Of a stretch of DNA of 64,000 bases, positions 24,401 through 37,158 are shown piece by piece (the first letter of the stretch is position 1; the number at the start of each line of letters is the position of its first letter). The DNA lies in the NCBI RefSeq assembly GCF_901933205.1, contig NC_044577.1:2987321-3051320 (forward strand), read 5' to 3'. The position numbers and the translations under genes were made by a program. The notes below the pieces were generated by a model. That model did no database searches, had not been told where the DNA came from, and saw nothing but the letters and a program-made list of their open reading frames with translations. The stretch comes from Camarhynchus parvulus. Lineage: Eukaryota > Chordata > Aves > Passeriformes > Thraupidae.

Positions 24401-27400
24401 CATGTGTCAACCTCAGGCTTCAGTCCTTCCTTGGGGATCCACAGAGAAATGTGGAGCCAAGCCAGACCCAGATCACTCCCCAGGGGATGGTGAAACATAA
24501 GATTTCCATGAAAAATGTCTGTATCCCTCCTCACCTGGGAGCTGCGGGGCAGCCAGGATCTGGAATCTCTGGACCAGAAAGTCACCTTTCTGCTTGCACC
24601 AGACTGAGTTTACTCTGGGGAATCACTGCAATTTCAGCTCTCTTTTTTGCCCAGCACTGGAGCTAAGTACTGCTGTAGGTTTCCAGTCCCAGTGTCCTAC
24701 AGAGAAAAGCTCTGTTCTTGTCTCTGGACTGGCAATGCTCTTCGGTTTAGGCATTGATTAATTACAATGCAGTGCTGTTGTTTGGGCTGGAAATACATTT
24801 GTACTTAAAACAATAAAAATCATCCATGCCCTTCTAGAAGAACTATTCCTGCTACTAAAACTGTATATCTACATTGTTTTGAGACAAGAGCTGAATCCTA
24901 AAATCATTTAGTACCCTCATAGACAGTAATATTTTAGTAATTTTAGTAATTTTTTTTTTTTTACTTTTAGGATACATACCCCACTCTGGAAAAGGGGGTA
25001 GTTAAGATTAATTATGTTGTATGCAAATCTGTTCTTGTACATTTTCCAAATGTACATAAAGTTATAGGTTTGATAAAGACTGTAGCCATAAAGTGCCAAA
25101 AGCAGGAATCTGGCAAAAATCCCACCAAATTTACTGGAGTGTGCATACTGACCTAAACATGTGAACTTAAAAGCAAAGTTACTGCACTCAGTGAAGCTCA
25201 GTTAGATATAAGTAAGCAACCTGCTTTTTCTCATCTGCAAGGAACTTTGCATACCTAAGGAAAGGAATCCTAAGGAACCAAGGCCCCTCCTGTGAAATCA
25301 GTATGAAATCCATCTCCTAATTTGAACTGGTGGATAAATTTAAAATAGGGCAGGCGTGTTGAAGCAATCTCATTTGTTACTGCATTTCTTCAGAAGACAG
25401 AACTAGACAAGATTAATTTGCTGGGTTGATGGTTCCAAATTACTTGGGGTAAAAGGAACAAAACCTGTACTTGTCAAAAGACAGTTTGACAATTTATATT
25501 TCATAAGAGCCTAACAGAAATCACAGCCATGATTACTGTCTTCCTTGTACAGTGAATTTTGAGTGAAACCTTGCCAGGACCACACTACACACAGCTTTAC
25601 ATGTCCAAAAAGCTGCAAACTGTGACAGTTTTGGAGCAAACCACTGCTCACTGGTGAGCCTTTTTATATGCCCATTAAACATTTAACTTTTCTTTGGGCA
25701 AATTAATTTACTAATTCTGTAACATCCCATTATCAAATACTCTGAAAAGTTCTGTTTTAGCCAGCCACCAGTACTTCATGTCTCTGGAGCAGTCTAGGAG
25801 ATTCAGTGCTAATAAAATAGTGTTGTAACAAAAGTCACAAACTCCACAGCTCCCCAGGCACATCAGGCTGAGACATTCCTCCTGATGACTGGCACTGTTT
25901 GCTCGCTCCCAGTAACATTTTCCATAGACTCAGCAGCTCAGGTGAAGTCTTCTCAAAAATGGGGCAGAACAAGGACAGTGACAGATCCAACCCTCTCCTC
26001 TCTGCTCCAGCAGAACCTCTCCTCCTCTCAGAGACAACAGAGCAGTTGAAGACCAGGATTTGGGCAGTTGTTTCTAGTAAAAGTACAGCAGTTACTTTAG
26101 ATTTCCTTGCAAATAATTCTGATGTGATAACTTCCCCAATTTAAAAATTACTTGCACTGCCTAACTATAAGCAAAACATCCACCTTCAAAGACAAACCCA
26201 GCTATTTCTGGGTTTAAATTAAAAATAAAAAATCTTGCATGGATTGAAGAAATTCTGTTTATCATAACTGTATACAGAAGCCTGAGACCATTCCTGATGG
26301 CAGAGATGAAATAACATATCAAAGAAAGAAAGCAAGAAAAGCTTTGATCAATAGGGAAATGGTTTTTATACACATCAGAACCAATTTAAAGAATTCTCTA
26401 GGATCAATTTAGATAGACGGAAATGCTTCTCAGCATTTATTACCTGTGGAGGCAATATTGATCCCATCCATTGATTCCTCCTGTGCATGTAGAGCAGCAT
26501 CTGGTTTTGTTGTGTGGGTTTTTTCCCAAAGAAAGATGACTCAAAGTGGAAGGTATCAAGAAACTACTTATATTTTAAGGATTTACATTAATGGTTCAAC
26601 CAATGTCATTACTCAGAACTTTTAAACTCTGTTCAAGAATAGTCAGAATGTAATTTTCCTAATTTTGGCACATGATTGTTAGTCAATGGAGTATATTTTA
26701 AGATAAGTGGGGTTTTTTGAACTTTACTTACCAAAGGCTACCACCTCCTTACATTACACATTGCATCAAACATATTTTCTTTCCCATTCCCTTTTTAAAA
26801 GGAATGTCTCTTCATGGTAATGTTACAAATAGCACAGCCCTAATGGATTATATTCCCTCTGAATTTAGGTCTTCAGTCATTATTGGAGCTGCAGCCATTT
26901 GCATCTTTCAGGACCCCTCAGCCTGGAGTCTCCTAGGAATTGGGCACCTCTCAAGTGAGGTGTGAAAGGTAGAAATAGCCAGTCCCTCCCTTTAGTGATC
27001 TGGCTAACAGTTAATGTGCTTGCCTACATAAAAGTAAATGGAATATTTACAAGGGCTGCAAACTATGATTGCAGTGGCTGTAGATAAAATTCTTCATTAT
27101 TGTCACACTAAGCAGAATGTTATTTACCAGGCAACTGATTTCAACATATGATAGATGGTGGACAATTTTTTTTTGTTCTGTAAACAGCTTTCAACAAATA
27201 TAACAACTATTTCTTGTACACTCTGTTTTGCTTAGGAATGCACTTTTTAGACATTATTATAAGTCCTCCATTCTCAAATGTGAGTAAAACCTCCTAAATA
27301 TTCTTGTGGAAATAATCATGACTTCCTTCCTCCCTCTGTTTTCACACTCTATTTAGATCTTTCAAGGGTCATGGCACAGAAGAATAATCTTGAGCAGTTT

Positions 27401-30400
27401 GTAATTCGCTTGCAGCAATTAACCAAATATTCTCAGTAATGAGGACCAAAAGGAAAGCTGGGAAAGAGAGAAGACATCCAAGAAACTGCTGATACAGGTG
27501 TTTAATACACTGGTACCAAAATAAAATCCTTCTGTCATTCTCTCCAGAGATCGTTTTTTTTCCCCCTTTCTCAGAAGTATTTAAATAGCCATAGATTTGG
27601 CAAAGCATATTAGGGAAAATTAGCTCATCTCAGAGTGCACTCAAGCTCGTGACTCACCGTGTGCATGTGAAGTCATTCAACTCAGTGCAATCCCGTTCCC
27701 AAATGAGGCAGGATCAGGACACCACAAACAGAGCCAGTACTGCAACAAGGACTTACAGCACCCTAAAGTCTTACAGTGAGCAAACTCACTCCTTGTTTGG
27801 CTTTCAGCAGGACAGCAACAGTCAGGCTTCCTAAACAGCAAGGCAGCTTTTTAGGCTGAGTAGGGCCATATGGTGCAGGTGTCCTAGACCCAAGGATCAT
27901 AAAAAGGTAATAACAGGGAAGTCAGCACAGAGAAGTTTCTCAGACAAATTATTCAGTAGACATTTACAAAGGTGGAAAGGGATTCCCCTGGAACACAGAA
28001 AGACCTCAAATTACCCAAGCAGTGTGTTAGCAGAAATTCAATTCACATCTTTAAAAAATGTGCATGTGGAGATTAGGCCTGGCTGATGAGTGTGGAGTGG
28101 GATGATGTGGCCTGTTGCATTTCCCTCCAAAGAGTAAAGGCGTGGAGTGATGTTTGGCTGATGGAAAAAGGGGACTTCTCTTAACTTCTTACTCTGTGGA
28201 ACTGTGACCTAGATGAAGGAGCATTATCCCTGGAGCTTAAACAGATCTCAGAACTTGACAAATCTTTTTCAAGCAAGAAATCACCAGAAAGTTACTCAGA
28301 GCAAAGAAAGCATTTATCTGATAGAAGAAAATCCTTTATATAAAAGAACTTAAAGCCTTTTTATAAGGATTTCTAGACCCAGACCATTACTGTAAAGCTC
28401 CCTTTCAGCTGGACTTGAGCTTGTTTATATTACATTTTACTTGGCCTTTTTGGTAGCATTTTGGATTTTTAAAGTAGCTTCAAAACTAAGCAAAAAGTAT
28501 TAAAGAAGAAACTTTTGAAGCAGAGTCTTCCAGATGTCAAAACCTTTCTAGATATGTTAATGAGGCATGTTGAATATATTAAAAATAATATCTTGAGAAG
28601 AAAAGGAAAATACCTTCTTGTCTAGGACTGGGTTTTTAAATGAAAATGTCTGTCACAGCAGAACATTTTAATGCATATAATAGAAAGGCACTTGTCTAGC
28701 TTTCAGTGTTACCTAGAATACCTGTATGTGGGCACATGTGTAGGTCTGTGTTTCCAGGGGAATCTACCTTGAGGGAAAAAACCAATGAGGAAGGACCAAG
28801 CCATCCTGGCAAAAATCCTTGGATCACTACCAAGTGCAGGACCTCAGGCCCACCAAGCTGCTCTGAAATCAAAAATCCCAAAAGGCAGCATCTGGTTTTT
28901 TAGTCACCACTAAAGGGGAGGTGTTGAGTGACACTGCATCCATGGGGAGCAGCAGTAACAGGTTGGCTGAGAAACTCCTGAGAAGCTGACATCAGTCCTG
29001 GTGCTGCTGCTTGTGCTGCTCAGGGCAACAACAGGACAAAAATATCACATTTTAAGAAAGCAACAGAGGAAAAGAGGAAAGATCAGTATTATCTGATGCT
29101 CTTCAAAAAGGAATAAATCACCATAAAATTATCTGCAGGAGTTGCCAATCTGAACCTCTGCTTGCAAAGAAACTTTTTATGTGATAGCAAATGCTCCAGA
29201 GCATGGTTACGGTTCACATTCAGATCTTGTTCTGAAGAACAAGCTTCTCTCTTCTGTTAAACTTATGTATTGAAAGCAGCATGCCAAATACTGTACTGCA
29301 AGTAACACTATCTCCAGAACACATTAGCTGTTTTCTTGGTGTTTCAAGAGTTACACTTATATTAACTAAAAACTTGCATTAAGAAAAATAATACTTACTG
29401 GTGAGCTAACTGAGAAAAATTAATTCACAGCAAAATTTCTGTTACCACAAATTGAAAATTATTCTAGTTTCTGCTACAAGTGAGTTCCCTGAATACAGAT
29501 TTGGATGCACAAAACCAAACTTCTTACTTGGCTGCAGCTGTATGTGTTTTAGGCACTAGTATGTCTCACTTTTAAGAATTCAGTGGAGTGGTGTATAAAG
29601 AGATGAAAAATTCCAGGTGTGTAGGAACATAGCCCTGCCTAATGGAAACACTGCTTTAAAAGCATTCAGAGAATAGAAGATAACCTTTGTATTAATCCTC
29701 TGCTCCTTCTCCTTCCCCTACTTGGAGATGTCTGCAGTCATTCAGGTAAAGCCTCCCTGATCCTCCTTCCCTTCTCAAATGATAAGATGGATATGCTTGT
29801 GTTACAGAAGATGAGACTGGGATATGAACACTGATTTATTTTTCCCTTGGACAGCATATACATCATCCTTTCCATTAACTCCAAGGGAATGACCAGATGT
29901 GTAATCTCTTTCTGGATTCATCTCATCTGACCTTGCCATCCCACAGTGGGTTCAGTTCATCCAGGCTCCCTCTGCAGCTACCAGGGAGGAAAATTCCCTT
30001 TTCCCAGGAGCTCCCTGCCTCTCTGGGACAGCAGGTGGCTGCCTCTGTGTGCTGACTACAGAAGGACCTCCACAGCTCCTCCTCAGACAGCTCAGGCAGG
30101 ATGACACTAAATCCCATGCAGGAGTTCCAAACAGGCACCTCAAAGACATTTAAAAAGAGAATTCCCTAACTTGCACTGCTGGCAGATGAGTAAACCAGAG
30201 CATCTGCAAATGTACCTAGGCACCTGTATCCATCCAGGGGTTTAAATAACACTGAAAGCCAGACTTCCATAGGCAATGACCTCAATTAAACACAAGTCTT
30301 AATCATTTGGTGCAACTCCCATGCTGTGGCAACAATCCATAATTTCAGTAGCATTGGATAGCAAAGCAGATCATGTGCATTGTCAACATTTTGTAACCCT

Positions 30401-33022
30401 ATTAACTCTGAGATAATGGACTTGTCTCTGCTATATTTCTAAGCTTATTGGAGTGGACTGTAATTAGCACTTCCTTTTTTTTATACAAATCTCTTGACCC
30501 CCAGAGCCAGTTCTTACACCACAGCTAATAACCACTGCAGGGGATCAAAGCCTGAGAATGAGGTGGGACACAGACCTAGAAGCCAAACTTCAGTTTACTT
30601 CCAGAGTTTAAGCAAGAGTCATGAAAAATACTGCTTCAGAGAAAAAGCACTTTTAAGGGAAGGTAGTATTTATTTTACTTTGCCTCAAAATGATCTGCTT
30701 AAGTGTTTTACCTCTGAATATGCTCCTTAAAGAGAGGTTCAGAATCCTTATGAGCCCAGACCAGAGCAGCTCTGGATAAACATTGTGGATTCCTCATGCT
30801 TTTTGCACTCATCAGTCTTTCCTAGCAAATGAACAGGAAACACTTCTGGTTGGTCCTCAAAGCTCGTTTCTTGTTATTATTTTTTCAAGCTTAGAGGATG
30901 ATCAAATATATGTGGATTCTGGTTTCTGTCAAGCCAAGTCCTTTGTTACATGATGCTCCTGGGCCATGGAGGCTCATGTGGGGAGGGTTAAAGCCCTGCT
31001 GAGGTGGCTGGGAAAGCCAGGCTTGCCTTGTGCTTCCAGCTTAGCCTGAGGTTCCCCTTCTGACTGTTCAGTCTCCCTGTTGTTGTAGCTGTCTGGGCAT
31101 CTTCTCTGGTGACTGGAGAGAGATGAGTGGCATAAAATGTGCTCTGCACATCTGCACTCTCCATTCACCCCATGGCTAGCTTGAGCAAATCATCTCATTT
31201 TTAGGAGGTCAGATAGATGGGGCTCAATGCCACCCTACATCTCAAACTTCAGCTCTCCCAAATCAAGTTGGGGTTTTATTGTCTGTTTGTAAAACTTGCA
31301 GGAGAAAAAAAATTGGAGATATTAAATCTTAATCAGTGCAGCCTTCAGATGTTGCCTACAATATGACAATGATACAGGTGAAGCAGCGCTGCAGAGCGGC
31401 TTTTATCTTTCTTCCACATTACAACTAAATAGTATTTCACCACAGTAGTAAAACCAAACAGACAAACACACAGGAAGACTCTGAAAACAAAGCAAAAACC
31501 CTGAAGTAGAAAACTGGGCTTAATAACATCTTCTCCAAGTACAAGCTCCAAGAGTCTCCCTTTAACTTAAGCATGTTATTGTCAACAGTGGCATCTTTGT
31601 TCAGCTGCTCCCTTAAAAACATTCCTATTACTGTCATTCCTCAGGTTGTCATATTCACTGCCTTGACAGCACAAACACTGCGCTGTAAAATCTGTCAGAG
31701 AGGCCACTTGATTTCCTACATCTTCTGACACTTGCAGGTCTTTAATATCAGGCTGTCAGAACACCTGAGAGAAAGGCGGGTGCTTCCCTGTTCAGGCTGT
31801 TCCTGTGACTACCATCACACACACTTTAATCATTAGCCTCACACTACTGGGAGATCCTGACTTTTATGCCCTCGCAGTCCCATGCCAGAAAATGCTGCTG
31901 GCATAAATCTATCGCAGAGGTTAGCTGGCTCACTAACCATGGAGTTCTACACCAAGTAAAATGAAGCCTTTATGTCTTTATGTTTTACAAAGCTTATATA
32001 GTGTTTTCTTAAACTTTCTTCTGTGACTTTTTTTTCTTTTTTTTTTTCCCCAGAGAGAAGCTGAAGTAGGTGTGACAATTACTCAGTGACAGGCGTAGGT
32101 GAAAGTCATCTGCTTAAAATAAACCCCTCTGTGCCAGGACCCTTTTGTCTTTGGGTGTACTCATAGAGCAGATGAGCTTGGTGGGCAGTGAGTTTTCTGT
32201 AATGCAAAACTCCTTAGATTCAATATTAAAATGCAACTGAGAGAAGCAGAACAAAAGTAAATCAGACCAGAACAGTCTCTGGTCTTTAACTGTTTATGGC
32301 ACTCCCTTTACAGAGATGAGAGCATCTGTAATCCTGCTCCTGCTCGGCTGTTGTCCCCCAAGTGACAGTGAAGTGTTCCTGGGCAAATAATTATCCTGGG
32401 ATACTTGGATACAGAGAAAAATAAATGAAGAGCTGTTAAAAAAGATTTTATAGCCCCCAGATCTGGGTGCTACTGCTACCAACAGCCCAGTTGATCTCAT
32501 GGTGTGACACAGTGCCACATGGGCCATGGATTTAGGAAATCCCATTCCAAGAACAAAGTGTGATAAGCAAAGCATGTACTTCCAGGTGGTATGAGTCAGA
32601 TAAGATACCAAGAATGATGGATAAATGTTGTGTAGCTTTAAGTGACTGTATTGATGCTCCAAGAGTTTCTGCTCCCAGAGAGGAGAACAAAAAATTAGGT
32701 ATTTAGTGCTTTAATTGCTAAAGAACATGTGCTGCAGGAACCTAATAACTTTTTTTTGTGTGAATCCACGAACACCCTGCAAGAGCATTACTGGAGAATC
32801 AAAAGAGCTGTGGCTGAGGCAGAGGTAGGACAAGTTTGGAGATCAGTTCCAATAAGTGCCTTGCTGCCCAACAGCACAGTTTGTTTAATTTCCCTGGGCC
32901 TCAGCTCTCCTTCTACATCAGAAACCTGAATCACCTCTTTGTTCAGCCATCTCTTTAGGCTGACTGGGGTGGGAACTCCTACAGCTTGTCCAGTGGAGCC
33001 TCTGGGCATTCTTGAAAAAAAA
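21496..33022. other. Intronic stretch without recognised features
   Basis: This is AT-rich intronic sequence in the same orientation context as SPAG16. Open frames are short, lack conserved motifs and have no consistent splice-site flanks. Small simple repeats occur (TAGTAATTT repeats at about 24929-24958 followed by a T run). I see no RNA gene, CR1 or LTR. Confidence 0.6.
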
Positions 33023-33090
33023 AATCATAAATAATCAGAATGGGTTGGGTTGGAAGGCACCTCAGAATGGTGTAAGGCAGATCCCCTGGC
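33023..33090 (-). mobile_element. CR1 3' tail fragment
   Basis: The plus strand reads AATCATAAATAATCAGAATG then GGTTGGGTTGGAAGGCACCT, the reverse complement of the CR1 3' terminus. Similarity fades after about 70 bp, so only a short 3' fragment remains. Confidence 0.7.
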
Positions 33091-34552
33091 TCTGTGTGAA
33101 CACAAGGCATTGAGTGAACCTTAGGGGATAAACACAGGATCACGCCTTGGGCTGCCAAATGCCCCTGACCTGTCCTCAGGGCATGGCCAAGGCTGGGCAG
33201 GGAGCATGGGCTGGCTGCTCCTGCCTGGAATGATGCTGCTGTGGGGGTAACAAACGCTGTCTGTCACCACGGCATTTATGGCACTAATGCTGAACTGCTG
33301 GACAGCAGCCAACAGAAACCTGTGGTGAGAAAGTGGGACACAGCTAGAGAGTGCTGAAAAGGAATCCCCAGCTAACATAGCTCTGATGGGTTTGAGTGTA
33401 CACAGAATATCTTGTAATACTACAGCTAAGTGATAGTTAAATAAACAACAAAGGTTTTTGTAGGGTACTTCAGTCCTTTGCAGATTTATGGTGCTTTGAA
33501 GGCAGTTCCTTGCCAAGGTTTTCAGCAGGGTTAACGCTTTTGACTCCTATGCTTTAAGTGTCTGAAAGATATGAATTGTGTTTCACTCGCTGGCCTAGAC
33601 TGACTGGGACGTTGCTACTTTTATTCACAGCCAGAAAATATTTTTAATTCTTTATGGATCCCTTGCCTGAGAAGGCAGCATAGGTCAAGTCTGAGTTTGT
33701 CTTAGACCCTGCAGACCAGCTGCTCTTTCAAGCCTAAGTCCATGATGTGAAACGGTTTCCAAAATTAAAATGTCCTGCTAGACCCAAGTAGTTTCTGATA
33801 TATTAGATTAAGATATAAAATCTGACTGTGAACCCCTTGAACTGTGTTCCTTTTCCTTGAACTTGCCATTTGCAATCCTACTGATTGCTTGGAGATGTTA
33901 GTTGCTCTTTCCTGGGCTCACAGAGCCAGTTACACACAAAAATTGTGGTGCTAGGGATTTTTAAGTCCAATCCATCCACTTCCTAGGACTGCATAGGCAT
34001 GAGTAGTTTAAATTATTTTCATTGAAATCCAGGTTACCAAAGCAACCCTGTCAGATAGAGGCATTCACCTTTCTCATCTGCTGGATCACTCTGGCTAATA
34101 CTTAGGCTGTCATGGTCTCCAAAAGAAGGAAGACTGCAATTCTGCTCCACCACCATATTATCTTTTCTCATTGCTTTTATATTTTGGCAAACCTGCAATG
34201 ATAGGAGGTAATTCTAGCTTGTAAGATCTAAGAAGAATTGAATGCAAATCCCAATGCATAGCTTTCATATCTAAATATGCAGTCTTCTGCAACCTCCCTG
34301 TCTCCTCCTGATTTACCCAAAAAGCTGGTGAATACTTTGCTATTTTCCCTTTCTTTTGAAACACAGGCTTTGCTGTAATAGCTCTTTTCCTTTCCCAGCA
34401 ATAATTTTCCTTCCTCTTGTACTGAAGCTCAGCACCTACCTGCAGATGTTGTTCTCAGTCTAGCCTGATTTTTCTGTGCTCTTCTACACCCATCCAGTTC
34501 TTTATTCCACACTCCTTATTCTTCCACACTTGTGCCTCAGGTTGTCCCATGG

Positions 34553-34682
34553 CCATCCAATCCATCCATCCAATCCATCCATCCAATCCATCCATCCAAT
34601 CCATCCATCCATCCAATCCATCCATCCATCCAATCCATCCATCCAATCCATCCATCCAATCCATCCATCCATCCATCCATCC
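34553..34682. repeat. ATCC/AATCC-type tandem repeat
   Basis: About 130 bp is built from CCATCCAAT and CCATCCATCCAAT units, ending in a purer CCAT run. The alternating WMDG-like and HPSN-like peptides in several frames are artefacts of the repeat. Confidence 0.95.
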
Positions 34683-37130
34683 CCCACTTCCAACTCTGCA
34701 CTAAATCTGCTCTTCTCCTGACACATTTCCAACTTGAAGCACTGGTTTGAATTTTTTTTTTTTTGTGATTTACATGTTATTTTGATGATTTCCAAATAAA
34801 ATCTTTGTCATTTAGCTTTCTAACCAGCATATCAACACAGCCAGGCTCCTGGAACTCCTGGATTACTAAATCATCCACGTGACTATCCTGATGAGTCAAA
34901 AAATGATGGTATGGAAAATCACTTAGAAATTCCATCCTCCACAAAATTTTAAATGCCTTCTGAATTATTCTTAATTAGTAAGTTGCTTAATAATACTGTC
35001 CTGACATAGTCCTGTGAGGAATTATAGGAATTAACCTGAGCTGTTACTAGGCACAATTTTCCTTGTCAGAACATGAGTCTTGTCAGAACTCTCACAGTGC
35101 CACGTGTTTTGGGCCAGCACAGACCCAGGCCCTGGCCAAGAAAAGCTTTGGCTCCATGGTTGTACAGAATTATCAGCCACGTCTCACCAAAGAAACTTCA
35201 GCTTTGTCTTTCTTCTTCATTTATACACAAAGAATTCAAACAATGATGTTAGGGCAGAATCCCAGATCTTCTTTTGTGTACAGGGAAACCTGAGGTTAGG
35301 TTGTGCTCCTCCACCTTGTGAGAGCTTTTGCTTTAAGTGTGACCTTGTACTGCTGTGATTCTATCCCCATGGATACACATCTCTTTCATCTGTACACTCA
35401 GGTGAATGGACGATTCCCTAATATTGTTAATGTTTGTTATTAACTTTTAATAACCTCCACAATTCAATTAATGTGAAATTTCTATTAGACAACTGTGTCT
35501 TCCTTTCCACTGTAAGTGAGTCCAGATTTTTAAGTTAAAGCTGTAAATGGATGCAGCTTCAATAAATGACATTTGTTTCAAAATAGGGCTCCTGTCTGGT
35601 CCTAGAGTTTCTCAAAAGCTGGAAATGCTCAACGGAATTTCTGATTGCAGCAACTACTGAAGGAAAAAGCCAGGCTCCACTTTCATATCCAACCTCTCTC
35701 TAAGTCTCATTATCCATCAGTCAGTCTGTCTGTCTGTCCATGTATATGTATCTCCACAGGTTTGATTCAGACTCAGTCCCTGATTTCTTTATGTAACACA
35801 TTTGCCAGGGAGTTGGTCTGGTTTCACAAGACCTTTAGCCACATAACCAAAACAACCATGCCAGGCTGCGTAAATGGAATTTCAGCAAGTACTTCTGAAC
35901 AGAACCTCTTCACCAAATTGTTCTTCTGTAATTGAAAAATGTCTTTCAAATGGAACCACTTAGCATAGCTCTGAACTCCATCCAGGATGGTCATAAACTG
36001 CTGCTCACTGGCTAAGGCCCAGGATTTTAACATCAGATGCAAATGCAGTAGCAGATGCCCATACTGCCAACACTGAAATCTGGCCTGATGAGCTCCATTT
36101 TAAAGGGTTTGTTTCTTTGTTCTCATTTCTGCTTGTAAAATCAAGGAATGCAATGAAAGCAGAGCTCAAATGAAATATTCTGTGGGAAAACCCAGCATGA
36201 AAACTCTCTCCAAGTCAGGCTTCTGGTCTGCCTCAATCTTATCCCAAATAACCCAAATAGCTTGTGATGGAGCCTTCTCTAGAATTCCATATTCTTTATG
36301 AGCAATAAAAGAAATATATACTGAGGTCAAGATACTGAGGTGAAGAGCCTCAGTATCACCTTCAATTTTCACCAAAGCATCCCAGATATACATCATTTCG
36401 GCACTTCTTCCCTGATGTCTGTAATGAATGACCTTTAGCTTCTCACTGCACCCCTTTCAATGGTCTCCATTTCCCAGCTACACCAATTCAAACTTCTTTC
36501 TCCCAAGACATCTTACTCTTTTAAGTATGTCATCTTCTCCATTCCACCTGTTTAGCTCTCAATGTTTCATTTCCTGATTCACCCAGCAGTTTTTACACGC
36601 AGAAGCGCAACAACCCAAATATTGATGCATTCTGCAAAACACAGAAGACTGGAATAAGATCAATTGAAACCACTGATGTCAAGTAGAATGTTTAATGTTC
36701 TTCATGTTCTTGCTAATGGCTGTTGAGAGAACAGCCTTTCATGGCACTTGCTGCAAATTCAGACATTTGAACAGCACAGACACTGCAGTGGATTCACAGG
36801 TAGAGATGTGTCAGCAATGAGTCAGAAGGCAAGAGAGAGGGGAAAAATGCCTCTTGTATCAAGCTGATTGTTCTTGTTTTAGCCCAACACCAAAGCTGCT
36901 GTGCCACCACCTTTACCTTCACTCCATGCTCATTCCTGGAGTGCAACTCAGGCTTTCAAAATTCCTTGGGGCACCAAAGTCTGAGCTTCTGCTGAAAGCT
37001 CTTTCCATTTGGCATCCAGCCCTCAATTACATTTCTACTTTAATACCTCTGGGGCACTAAGAACTGCCCCAGTCCCATCCCATGAGCAATGCTGCCTTGG
37101 AAAGATGAACCAATGGCCTGTCCTAGACAA

Positions 37131-37158
37131 CAAACAAACAAACAAACAAACAAACAAA
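37131..37158. repeat. (CAAA)7 microsatellite
   Basis: Seven uninterrupted CAAA units, 28 bp. A simple sequence repeat in intronic DNA. Confidence 0.95.

Noticed and set aside
34455..34795. Repetitive WMDG-rich and HPSN-rich peptides
   Set aside because: Translation of the ATCC-type tandem repeat.
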